Below, piece by piece: positions 1-10,903 of a stretch of DNA of 64,000 nt (position 1 is the stretch's first letter; every line of letters begins with the position of its first letter). The notes beneath the pieces were generated by a model, which ran no database searches, was not told where the DNA came from, and was given only the letters and a program-made list of their open reading frames with translations. The stretch comes from Acanthornis magna (taxonomy: Eukaryota > Chordata > Aves > Passeriformes > Acanthizidae): contig JAWUZG010000970.1 in assembly GCA_036785705.1 (NCBI GenBank), forward strand, positions 4,932,501 to 4,996,500. Reading direction: 5' to 3'. Position numbers and translations under genes: made by a program.

Positions 1-1087
1 GCACCATTTCTCAGTTTTGCCCAGAAATTGTTTCATGTTTCGATTTCATTGTTTTGATTTACAGAGATGCTGTTAGGGCTTATTAGTCAAATTCAAATGC
101 CATCACTGCTGATCCATAAATTCAGGAGTGGCAGGGTCATGGGGGAAAGCAGCCATTAATCAAATGCTTTTACTCTGCTTTACAAAGTCTGATAATCACC
201 CTCAAGGAATCCTGTTGTTCTAACCATACAGAATGCAATGGGCGTGATTGGAGATTATTGTGTGTCTGTAGTATGGGTTGTTTAACTTCAGTTAAAACAA
301 ATTAATTTAAATAAATAAGCTTTTGACAGAACCTCACTTTTTAGAGGAGGGAATCTGAGGAGAAGGACAATGGATAACGCTAACAGGAGAAAATGATTAT
401 AGGAATTCCTTTATATCACAGCTCTTCTTTAAGCTGCAGACTTGTAGCAGCTTTACAGAAGCAATTGTTGTGATCCTTGATCTTAAAAAAAAATCAAATA
501 TTAAAAGCTCACTGCAAAAATCAATATGTATTAAATCACTGATTACCATTGAGATTGTATATAAAATAGTCATCTGTTCTCAAATTTCACAGAGCACTGG
601 TTTGGTTGCAAGAGGATGTTTTTCCAATTAATTCATTGTAGCTATTTGCATTATACAGTGCTGTGTTTAATCTGTAAGTACTTAATATCTGACTTCTGCT
701 CTTGTTAATATTGTCAGCTGTTCCTCAGCCTCTAACCCTGTCTTGTTATTCAGCTTTTTTAGACATCTTGTTGACATAGGCAGATTATGAAAAATAGTGT
801 GAGCTGCTTTTCTGTAGCTATGTGCCAGAGTGATGTAAACAAGTATTTTGGAGAAGACTGTGGTGGTGCTTTTTCTTATCCTGGTAAATCATCACTCAAA
901 AGTACATTAAAGTTAATATTTCCTGAGGAAGATGTAAGTGAGGTGTAGTAATTACAATTAATAATCAGCTTCAGACCTCTACTACAGTAGAAGGAAACAT
1001 ATTTTAAATTTTTTTTTTTTTTTTTTTTTTTTTTTGGTTTGAATTAGACTATTAAATGTTTCTTTACCTGATGGTTTTCTTCCAAAG
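1..1087 (+). other. MPLKIP: MPLKIP intron 1, 3' part
   Basis: AT-rich sequence with no coding signal that runs into a good acceptor (pyrimidine-rich TTTTCTTCCAAAG ending at 1087) directly before the recognised last exon of MPLKIP. Human MPLKIP has two exons, so this should be the end of its only intron, with the donor and exon 1 to the left of the window. A 27-T tract lies 52 bp before the acceptor. Confidence 0.8.
1009..1035 (+). repeat. Poly(T) tract, 27 T
   Basis: Uninterrupted run of T inside MPLKIP intron 1, ending 52 bp before the exon 2 acceptor. It could be a mononucleotide microsatellite or the trace of an old retroposed A-tail on the other strand; no flanking element is recognisable. 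Confidence 0.95.
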
Positions 1088-1291
1088 GGATCACCCAGGA
1101 CATCTACTCCATTTGGTACAGCGCATGGCAGAGAGAAAAGAGTGTCTAATGATGTGGAAAACTATTACAGACCTTCAATGCTTGAGGACCCATGGGCTGG
1201 CCTAGAGCCAGTTTCTGTTACAGACATAAACCAGCAATACAGCAGTGAGCAAACAACATGTACTGGTAAAAAAGGGAGGTATTTCAGCTAA
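1088..1291 (+). CDS. MPLKIP: MPLKIP (TTDN1), last coding exon, partial gene
   Basis: Sixty-seven codons starting [10 protein letters not shown] and ending GKKGRYFS before TAA at 1289-1291. The block [15 protein letters not shown] and the terminal KKGRYF match my memory of the conserved C-terminus of human M-phase-specific PLK1-interacting protein, which ends RYFC where this ends RYFS. The exon opens after AAAG at 1087 in phase 0. The SP and TP dipeptides at its start lie in the part of the human protein described as phosphorylated by CDK1 and bound by PLK1. MPLKIP is a small nuclear protein; loss causes non-photosensitive trichothiodystrophy, and it has been linked to the lariat-debranching enzyme DBR1 and splicing. 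The Gly/Pro-rich N-terminal half is encoded by exon 1, outside the window. The gene faces CDK13 tail to tail, as in mammals. Confidence 0.95.
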   Translation, partial: GSPRTSTPFGTAHGREKRVSNDVENYYRPSMLEDPWAGLEPVSVTDINQQYSSEQTTCTGKKGRYFS

Positions 1292-1691
1292 CACTTATAA
1301 AGGCCAAGTAACTCCATCTGGTCAGGAAAACTTTGGGACAGAATCTTTACATTTACACAAGGTGAACAATAATCAAGACCTTAGATAATACTTTTATTTC
1401 ATCACATGTCCACCCTTTTATCTTACCTTTTTTTTTTTTATTGCATTGGATATTTTTATGTATGGGAGGCAAAAGGAGTGGTAGGAAAACTTACATTTCT
1501 GGCTATTTGGAAGTGGCTACCAGCTTTGAAGAACAAAGTGTTCTTTAATCACCAGCGACTGATTTGTGACTGTTAAAACAGGTTTCCATATATTTACCTC
1601 TTCCATGCCAGATTGTTAGCCTTTTATTGTAAAGTCTCTTAGAAAGTGGTATTTTTTATGTTTCAACATTTTTCAAATGAAATAACTTGGA

Positions 1692-1702
1692 AATAAAATA
1701 AA
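1692..1702 (+). terminator. Proximal MPLKIP poly(A) signals (two overlapping AATAAA)
   Basis: AATAAA at 1692-1697 and again at 1697-1702, sharing one A, followed by the T/GT-rich stretch CCTTGTTTTGTACTGT about 13 bp later. This is a complete-looking polyadenylation signal about 400 bp after the stop codon. Confidence 0.65.
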
Positions 1703-2539
1703 GTTTTGTAAATCCTTGTTTTGTACTGTATAAAGAGTATTTTAGGAGCTTTGTTAAGGTGTACACGTTAACGCAGTAGTTCACAACAGTGAAATTAGGT
1801 GACTTCTGTAAATGTGCTTGTATGCTGTAGTTAATGCCTGATTTTGTGCATAATAATTTCTGTTAATTGCAGTGTAATATGAAGTTAAAACATGACTCTT
1901 AGCCATCTCAGGAAACAAATGTATTGTTTTTGGAAAGTTTAATTTGTTGAACCAACTCTTAAGTCACAAACTTAATTCTGGAATCATTTGCTTTTGTGTT
2001 TAAAAAATATATATTTGGATCAATATTAGAAATTTCTGGATTATAGTAACAAGTCTGTTCAGTGGCAATTTAAGTCTAAAGAGCGCATAAAACCTCAAGC
2101 TTAAATAAAAGCAAATGTTCTTTCTGGATCCACCTGCTAGAATAGTACAGAATGAATGACAGTGTTTATTGCACAGTTGACATTAGCACATACGTAGCAT
2201 GTTTTTTTAACCTGTTTTGTATTTTTAATTTTTTATATTTACTTAGGACAGGTATCATTGCCAGAGAATTGTTTTGTGTGTGTATATGAAATATTTTTAT
2301 ATTGGAGAGGAAAACAATGAGTTGCTTTTTTTAGAGCTTGTTGTTACATGGAAGATCCATGCTTAAATCCAGTAGTGAATATCATAATCTAGAATAAAAA
2401 GTAAATAGTTCCAGCTGCAGGCATGTTCTTAACTTGCCATGTTAAGCCTGCAGTAATTAGATGAATTTTTGTTGAATGCACCATTATTTGTTTGTTGATC
2501 TTGGCTTTTAAGCTGAGTTAGTGTGTGAAAACTTTGTTA

Positions 2540-2545
2540 AATAAA
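2540..2545 (+). terminator. Distal MPLKIP poly(A) signal
   Basis: AATAAA followed about 25 bp later by ATGTGTTCTTTT, a GT/T-rich downstream element. Two further AATAAA copies lie upstream at 2104-2109 and 2393-2398. Which is used cannot be told from sequence. Confidence 0.5.
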
Positions 2546-3116
2546 AACATTAGTTTAGTTTTCAAAATACATGTGTTCTTTTAAGCTTCTTACATACTCA
2601 AAACATACTTTTGTAGGCCTGAGGTAGGGCTAGGTAAAAAAGCACAGGGAATCACATTAAGCTGTTTTTAGTAACTTGTCTTTTGCTGAGGTGGAATAGT
2701 CCTCTATACTCTTTATCTGTTTCAGCATAAGATGTGTAGGTTAACACTGCATTCAAGAACATCTTCAAACTGTAAGGAGGAATTAACGTGTTGAAAAGTG
2801 CCCAGTCTCTTGTACTCTTAGGACCACTGTCTAAAGTAAGTCACTTCTGTCTTCCTCCAGTTGCCCCTGTTATTTTAGTATTGTAGCCAAAAAGGCTGCT
2901 TCAGAGAACTGTGAACATAATGCCTGCTGGATATCAAGAGTGGTTAAATCTTCATCCCAGAAAACAACTGTGTCTTAAAGGGCAGCTATATGAGTATTTT
3001 TATCTGTAATAGGTACCAGAAAAACTGAGATGACTTGACAAGTTGTAGTCTTTAAAATTTATACATAAGTTAATCAATGTAATTGTGAAAAGTGAAGTAT
3101 AAAGTTTTCTTCCTTC

Positions 3117-3135
3117 TTTTTTTTTTTTTTTTTTT
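3117..3135 (+). repeat. Poly(T) tract, 19 T
   Basis: Nineteen T followed by GAAACC, in the spacer beyond the last MPLKIP poly(A) signal. On the minus strand it is an A-run, so it could be the tail of an old minus-strand retroposed copy, but the adjoining sequence is not recognisable. Confidence 0.9.
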
Positions 3136-6100
3136 GAAACCTTATCAGGTGCTGTAAAGCTCACCAAAAAGAAGTGGTAGTGTGCTTAACCAAGTCACCG
3201 TTTGTGTTGCCGTTCCCTGTGTGATTGAATGCAATTTATTTTTTGCAATATTTGGTGATCTTGGGGGAATGAATATGATTTTATTTAAGAGAGCAGAGCC
3301 ATGATGTTTTCTCAGTTAGACATGAGAAGAGTCTGGGTTTGGAAAGGAGGAAGGAAAGGTAAAGGATTCCTGAGAGAAAAGAGACTGGTAGAGGTGGGAC
3401 TTCTTACACAGTAGCCAGTATGAGCTGTCCTTACACATTGCAAAGATGGATTTTTTCACTTTGGCATTGCAGTTGACCCAGGCATCAAAGCCAGCCTCAT
3501 CTGGTAATAACTCTTAACTCCTGGAACCAGGTGTGAGATATCAGCAAAGGTAAATGTTCCAGAAAGAGAAATGAGGAAATAATCTTGAAGCACTGTTTAA
3601 TCCATGCAGACCTTCCACAATGCCATCTGTTAAGCTGTTGCTCCAGTGCACTTCAGGATGTGACCCATCAATTTTAAGTACATCGTACTGCTAAAGACTC
3701 CAATCATTTGGTCAAGAATCAGCACCAAAATCTTAAAAATTATTCACCTTTGTGGCTTCTGGGAGAAATTCTGCAATTATAGTAAAATTTAAAGATGTCA
3801 TTGTTGAATAGCTGTAAAATGCATAAACACATGTTCTGAACTATAAATATAATGTACTTAAAGCCAATTTAAGCCTTTCTTGCTGTGATATCCAGGAAGC
3901 TTACGCCCATACTTCTTCACCAGTTTTTTTTTTCTTTTTACCACATGGCAAACATCGTTTTTCCCCACATGTTTCTAATGGAGAGATAGGATATATCACT
4001 TCCTCATTTGTTAATGAAGCCACTTCATAGTAACAGTATGACTCTGGAAATAGCGTTTGATGATAAAATGTAAAGCACAAAATACATCCTTTTTTCATGA
4101 GCCTGTGAAACAAAATAGTGCTTAGGTCTTGTTAGTGAAGGGTTTCTTCTATTATGAACACACTGAGAATATGGGCATTGCTCTTTCTTCAACAGACTTC
4201 TTAGATTTTAAGGTAAGTGAGTTAGCTTTTTCTGAAGTTTGGGTTGATGCACTTTCCCATTCTGCTTTGTTTGCGTAGTGTTTGTTTATCAAGTACATTT
4301 GACTTTCTCTTCAGTTTTTGTAAGGTTGTGTAATTAACTAACTCCTCCAGCAAAAATTTAATTAATTTGTTACTATTTGTTCCTGTGTTTAAGAGTGAAC
4401 TGCATCACTACTACATTTTGCTGATATCACAGTAACAGAACTTAAATCAGCCGAGTACATGTGTAATGCTGAAACACACTGGGTGGGTTGTTACCCCAAG
4501 ATGTGCACTATAATAGTTCAGACTTCAGGTTTGGGTTTTCGTTCCAGCTTTATAATATGGAATGTTCATTCTTCTGTGGCACTCAGTCCACACATTGAAA
4601 TTGGTAAATAATTTAGAATATTAAAATTTCAATTAAAATGGGATGTTAAAAGTTTGTATCAAACTCCTTCTCTTTAGAATTAGAACTAATGTACTGAGAT
4701 GTAGCATTTTCCTAATGTCAAAGCTGGGAACACTTTCCAGGTAATGTGTGTCTGGTCAGCAGAATGGATAACTACTTTTGCAGTCAGGTTGCTTTTCTTG
4801 TTAAGGACATCTTATGTGCTCTTAACTTTATATAAATTATTTTATTAGACATCAGAGGGGAGAACATTTGAAAAATGCATTATATGGAAATGCTACAAGT
4901 AGCTGTTCACCTTCCTCCTAAAGAAAAGTTTTTTACAGTGTGTTTGGTTTTCAAGCTGTGCTGCTGAGTAATCTCACTGAAAGAGGATTTGCTCATGCAA
5001 CTGGGATGTGTAAGTATCTAATGTTACAGTTTGAAAATTCTCTCATCCATTTGTCTGTTAGTGCTTTTTACCAACATTGCAGGTAACTCCTCTGCCTAGC
5101 AATTGCTGTTAATTCAAATTCATACATGTGCTTTTATACGTGACTGTCTTGCAATGAATTAAACTCATTCTTAGAATATTTTCCAAAATTCTCAAGAGTA
5201 AGGAGTTTGTTCTCTTTTCCCCAAATTTTGGTGCTTGCCTTCCTTTTATCTTCTTGGAACTGGCAGAGAAAAGGGAGGATTGCCTACACTGATTGATGAA
5301 GAATCATGTAATGATTTTCATGTCTCTGGCTTTCAGAAACTTGCATGCCAGTTGATGTAGGTAACTAAATAAACTTTTATCATTTGAGATGGCTCAAACA
5401 ACTTCTTACAGCACAAAAAATGAAAGAATTCAAGTTCTGTTTACACTCAACAGTAATACAGTTTCAGCATTCAGTCATTAATTCACAATCAAATTTCTTG
5501 CCTACACTGACTTCTCATCTGTATGTCTCACAAGGCACAACTGATTCAGATGCATTTTCTGCCATTTTCACTGAAATGTGTGCTTTACTGACCTAGAATT
5601 TAACAATAAGTTCTCAACCTGAGCTTCTGAATTTACTTTTACAAAATTAATAGCTCTTGAGTGTTAGACCTCAAATCTAGCCCTTCCCTTTAAACTATTT
5701 TAGATCTGGCAAAAAAAGCTTTATCTCATCCCCATTGCTCCCTTGATCACACTAAGAAATATTTGCCTCGTGGGCAAGAGACGGCTGGGCAGATGCTTGG
5801 GTTTTGAGTACCCTTCCTGTCATTGAGGTTACCCCTAGACTTTTACCATTCCAGAGCAGCAGGGCCCAGGACGTGTTTTGAGACAAATAGTAATCCATTT
5901 TGCTTCACCAGCTCTGTGTGGGGTTCAAACCATGTCAGTGCACATCCTGGATTTTAAATTTCATCAGCATCTTCTGCAGTGACATCACAGGTGAATTCCA
6001 CTGCTCTTTGTTCACTGATTGCTGTTGTACATTGCTGTTCTGAACTATTCATGTAAACATTTGTATACAAGAACATAACTCCTGCAGCTAAAAGAGGTCA

Positions 6101-8470
6101 TACCAGTACAGTTCCAGAGTGAAATTTTTAATGCTGCTGACACTCCTGCTATTACAGTCTGCGGCAAAAATCAGCATTTACTACCCTGCTTCTGTGTGGC
6201 AGTAATCATGCTGTTCGATGCTTTATTAAACTACACTGAAACCTTCTGGAATCCATATGTATTTTGCCACAATCGAATTGCTGTGTATTCAAGGTAGTTA
6301 AAAGCTATTACTGTAGAATCAATGGGTTTAAATCTGTTGTATGCATGAGGAAATTCCTGTGAGTTCAAACTGCTAAACATGATGTTGATGCAACTGTTAG
6401 TATAAATACCAGTAAAGGGAAGAACAAAATCTCTTTCACTCTGATGAAAGTCATTCCCTTTTCAAGCATCACACAAGCTAATGGTAAAACAAGGGAAGAA
6501 GAATCAAACAAACTGACAATTTCTGTGGATGACTGCGCAGCATACAGGACAAATAACAGAGCTAACATAAGCTTTAAAAAGCACTGATTGCCAGCAAGGA
6601 AGTATTATCAACAATAATTGGATTGTAAGTAGCAATTGCCATGTTCTTAAATCAAACCACCCCCTCCTGTGGCTTTATGAAGATTTTTAGGTTAATGTAA
6701 AAGAAGGCTTTGAGCTGTGTTCCATTAACAGATATTGGGAATTAACATGTTACTAGTCCTACAGTTGACTTTGCAGAAGAGACCCTTCACCACTTGTCTG
6801 TGAAGTCTAGTATTTTTGCCTCATTCTCTTTTTTTTAACTAAGTAAAAACAGGATTTGAAATTCTCAGGGATTGTTACGAAGATAAAAGGGAGAATCTGC
6901 AAATGGTCCAAGTGTACAGCTTGAGTTGATAACTGTAACTATAAAAAGGCATTAAGGATCTCTTGATTACTTGCCTATTGCACTTTCTTAGGGCTGTTTC
7001 CCTTGTCTGTAAATTTTTCATAGCCTCCTGGTTGCTATGGCAATTAAATTACACTAAGGAAAATTTCTGGGTTGTTTATTTCCAGATGTTAGAAAGCTGT
7101 TTGTGCACTATGGGCAACAGGTTGAGAAACTGTGATAACTGTTAGCAAATGAATGAACTGCCAAATTGTGTCCCTGTTGGAACTGAAGACAGTTTACACT
7201 ATTAGCAGTGTTCCTGTACTTAGAATAGCTTTTAAAATAGAATTGCAAGCATGTAGAAATCCTGTGCAAAGAACCTTTAAATCCCTGTTTTCAAGGTATT
7301 GCATCTGGTTGCATTTTCTGACACTACTTAATTTCCTCTCAGAACAATTGCTGCATGTTTCATACATTGACTGTCCTGTAGCCTGTCATCCTTGCTGCTG
7401 TGAGGAAGAAATAGTTTCTGTCTGTACTTGTGATTGTATTACTGGTAATAGCCCAGTTTAGTTTCTCTCTGCTATTAGATCATCCCAGTACGCAGGTGAC
7501 AGAACTCTTTTTATTAATCAAATCTCTATCCTCTTTACAGCTTGAGAAGAGTAGATTCTAGTTCATACTTTGGGCAAATAGTTTAAAGGGACCTACCAAA
7601 AGTGGGTTGTTCTTTAATACACACGCACCCACCCTCCCCCACCCAGCTCTATCCAAGGAAGATAACTGATGCAGTTTTACCCTAATTTTTTCTCTCCAGA
7701 GAGTTTTCTCTTGTCTCTTTTTTCCCCTTTCTTTTTTTTCAGTACTGTCCATACACCAGCCATAAGTTAAGGCTCTTCTGCGTTGGTTTTCCGTGAAAAT
7801 AAGCATACCTTCCCTGCCCTTTCCATTGAAATAGGTTCGCTCCACCCGTCAGGGTTCTCCTGGAGGGTTCGATGGAATTGCTGTCATTCAACCACTTACC
7901 ACACTCAGTCACTACAGGTCCTGTTAGTTTACATTGCTGGAGATGACAGAACTATGACAACAAGTAAAGTCACACAGATCCCCTCTGACTCATCTAAATG
8001 AGCCTGCGTTGGTTGAATGGTGGCCTTTGTTGTCAGATGTGCAGTGAGAACTGTACGACACAGACATGCCCTTGCCACAGTGGCCACCCTGCAGAGATTT
8101 TTTCAAAAAGCCATTACTGAACATGGAGACAAGTAGTGCTCAGATCTGTATTAAAGATTACAAATTCAGCAATAATAAACAGGCAAAGTCGCTCGGCGAA
8201 GACAACAGAAAAAGTGTGTAAGAATGCAGTATTGCGTTGATCCCAGTTCTTTCTGGTAGCTTCCCAACACAACCATCTCTTAAATACTCATGTTTCTACT
8301 GAGGATATCCTTGTGGATAGTACACCAAGTTGGATGGAGGAAAACTACCTCATGAAAGCTTAAAATCAGGTAGTCTTGCTCCAGCAGCTACAGGACATAT
8401 TACTGGTTTTCAGTCCATGAATGACAAGAAAGCAGATGTTCATTTCTGAGGAGTCTGGTGAGCAGCAGAA

Positions 8471-8504
8471 ATAAAAAGGTTGTCTGCATAGCAACCTTTT
8501 TTAT
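8471..8504. repeat. Inverted repeat, 12-bp arms
   Basis: ATAAAAAGGTTG at 8471-8482 faces CAACCTTTTTTAT at 8492-8504 across a 9-base spacer. The right arm has one extra T; otherwise the arms are perfect complements. A transcript of either strand would fold into a compact hairpin. No surrounding gene is recognised. Confidence 0.8.
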
Positions 8505-9651
8505 TCAATACATTTATTAATTACTGCCAGTTAAAAAAGATAGTTCAACTTCAGTCCAGCACAAGTTACTTCAGTGCTAAATTCTACTTCAGAAGCTTTT
8601 GGACAGCCAGAAAATCTGCTACAGAGCAACTGCTTTCAGTCTTGAAACCTATCAATGAGAAGGAAAAAGCAAGGTTCTGGTGTCATTCTAACTGTATCGA
8701 TGTATCAGAGAAAGACAGCAGAAACACATCTAGTCAAAGCATACGGCTTTAACAGCAGCTTGTCTCTTTCTAGGTAAGCATCCTAAAACAAATAATCCAG
8801 TTTTGCACCTGGGGAAGATCATCAGTATAGCAGACCTGCCCCTCCAGCAACTCCTGGCGAGGAGACAATCCAATGAAAGGGTCTCCACCTTCAAAAACCA
8901 TTTGCAGGAGTCTTTCTCAGTCATTTGTAACATCACAAAGCATCAGCACAGAACATGGGCAAAAGTCCAGAATGTGGCTCCTTTTACAAGTGTCCCCATA
9001 AGGGACACAAAAGAGTAGAAAGATCAAGAAAGGTAAGACCTGCATTCATTCCCTTACTCTGTTTCTTCACAGGCTCCACAATATTTTGGCCAGGCATTGC
9101 CTTTGCTCTGGAGTCACTTTCCACCAGCAATACCCATATAACTTCTGTGGCTGACACTTCATTTGAACCAGATTCTTCTCTCTTAAAAGACTTCCACTCT
9201 TTTGTGACATAAGCCATCCATAAAATATTACTTCTTATTTTTAATTTATTGATTTATAATTAAATAAACATTTAGTTTATTTTTATTCAGAGATATCTGT
9301 ATCATAAGATTTTTCCATTCTGAGCTATCACTGTTCCCCTAATTCTGACAAAGCAGATACAACAAGTGTTTTCAAATCAGGCAGATTAAAGACTGAATAG
9401 TTTAAAATGTGTTTCAACCTAAGCTTGCTGATGGCTGAAACATGAAAGTTAATTCCAATGAGCTTTTCCAACAGTGGATCTCAGGATGGGAGCTGCTGGT
9501 GGCCATCTTTGTTATACCGTTGCTGCAACATTGCAAAGCAATTTACAAAGGTACTTCAATCTGTAACTTGTCTGCTGCTTTTTTCTTCCTGCACTTTTCA
9601 CATGCCATTATTTTTGTCTTGAAGTCCTGTTGGTTTTTTTTTGTTACTAAT

Positions 9652-9666
9652 ATTATTATTATTATT
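9652..9666 (+). repeat. (ATT)5 microsatellite
   Basis: Five perfect ATT units in intergenic DNA, preceded by several T-rich runs. Confidence 0.9.
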
Positions 9667-10517
9667 TTCTTTTTTTCTTTTTACTAGTTGCAAGTTTTGA
9701 GGATCTTTCAAAATGGTAAAGAAAAATTGGTTTTAAAGTTCCAAGTAATATCTATACATATTGAGTGCCAAAGAATGAGTGAAATTAATAACTTTGATGA
9801 TTCCAGTTGTGAAGAGGTATGGGATACAGACCTTTTCAGTATACATAAACAAAAGCAGTAAGTGAAATACTCCTTTTACTAAGAAATGTTACCTAGATTT
9901 TGTAAAATCCCAAATCTCACTGTCCATCAGTTGGTGGTAGAGAAGCATATCCTGTGAAATCCTGCACAATATTACATCTGAACCTCATCTGGCAACTTCC
10001 ACATAAACCCAACAGTTTTGTTCAAACCACAACAAAGACAAAATATATAAAGATTTGCCTTTGTGGTATCCGGGGCAGAAAGAGTTAAAACAATTCACAA
10101 CTTTTTCTTGGAATTTCCTTCTCCAGAGAGAACTGTTACAGAGTCATGTAAACACAGACATCTGCTTGCTGTCACTTCATCCTTCTTTCAAATTCATAAG
10201 AATAGAAAGAATCCCAGAGGGAGTTCCAAACCAGGCCACTTTCAGCCACCAGCCCTCCATGCCTTTATCCAGTAAAAAGGCAGATTAAGTGCTGGGGCTC
10301 AGACATCTGTTTTACGGACCGACTGGCTACGAGTTTTGTTAAACTTTGAAGTTAATAATACAAGTCGTTCTGTCTGAAAATAGTATCAGACCAAATTTAC
10401 ATTTCATATTAAAAATGGGCAAAATTGTCCAACTTTTATATACCTAAAGTGTGCAAGGGAAATTGTGAAGTACAATAAACTTACAGTATGAGGACCATTA
10501 AACTAAAGTTCCTATCT

Positions 10518-10532
10518 AAAAAAAAAAAAAAA
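10518..10532 (+). repeat. Poly(A) tract, 15 A
   Basis: Fifteen A in intergenic DNA. An AATAAA lies upstream at about 10476, but the preceding sequence shows no coding similarity, so a processed pseudogene is not supported. Confidence 0.85.
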
Positions 10533-10887
10533 TTCTAGGCAAAGTGTGGTATTTTAATGGAAGTCTCTCCATCTCTTGTACTTCTATTCAGAGGTACAAA
10601 CAACCTCATTATATCTGATTTAGAAATCAGGGCTCATTTCTTAATTATTTTACCTCCCTATTGCTCCAGACAGGCAAGTGTAGAAGATCTGAGCAAATAG
10701 GAGAACAGTGATTCACAGTTGTAGAAATAGCTTTAATCCCTATATCCTGCTAAACAGAAATTCATCTTACAGATGTAATCATTGCTTTTAACACAAAGTT
10801 AAACCAACACTTTAATTGCATTTCTTTAAACATCACATCAGTCTTTAGAGAGGATAACACTGTTAGTCCAGCATTTTGCATACGGGA

Positions 10888-10903
10888 GAATGAATGAATG
10901 AAT
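10888..10903 (+). repeat. (GAAT)4 microsatellite
   Basis: Four perfect GAAT units in the intergenic region. Confidence 0.9.

Larger units (their letters stand above)
1292..2570 (+). other. MPLKIP: MPLKIP 3' UTR (approximate end)
   Basis: AT-rich non-coding sequence after the MPLKIP stop with four groups of AATAAA signals (1692-1702, 2104-2109, 2393-2398, 2540-2545). The first and last are followed by T/GT-rich sequence as expected of cleavage sites. The end given assumes cleavage 20-25 bp after the last signal. Shorter transcripts ending near 1720 are equally plausible. Confidence 0.6.

Noticed and set aside
7153..7461. 102-codon plus-strand frame rich in Cys and hydrophobics.
   Set aside because: No family resemblance, no splice or promoter context; chance frame in AT-rich spacer.
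10440..10532. AATAAA followed by a 15-A run, suggesting a processed pseudogene.
   Set aside because: No coding similarity upstream and no target-site duplication found by eye.
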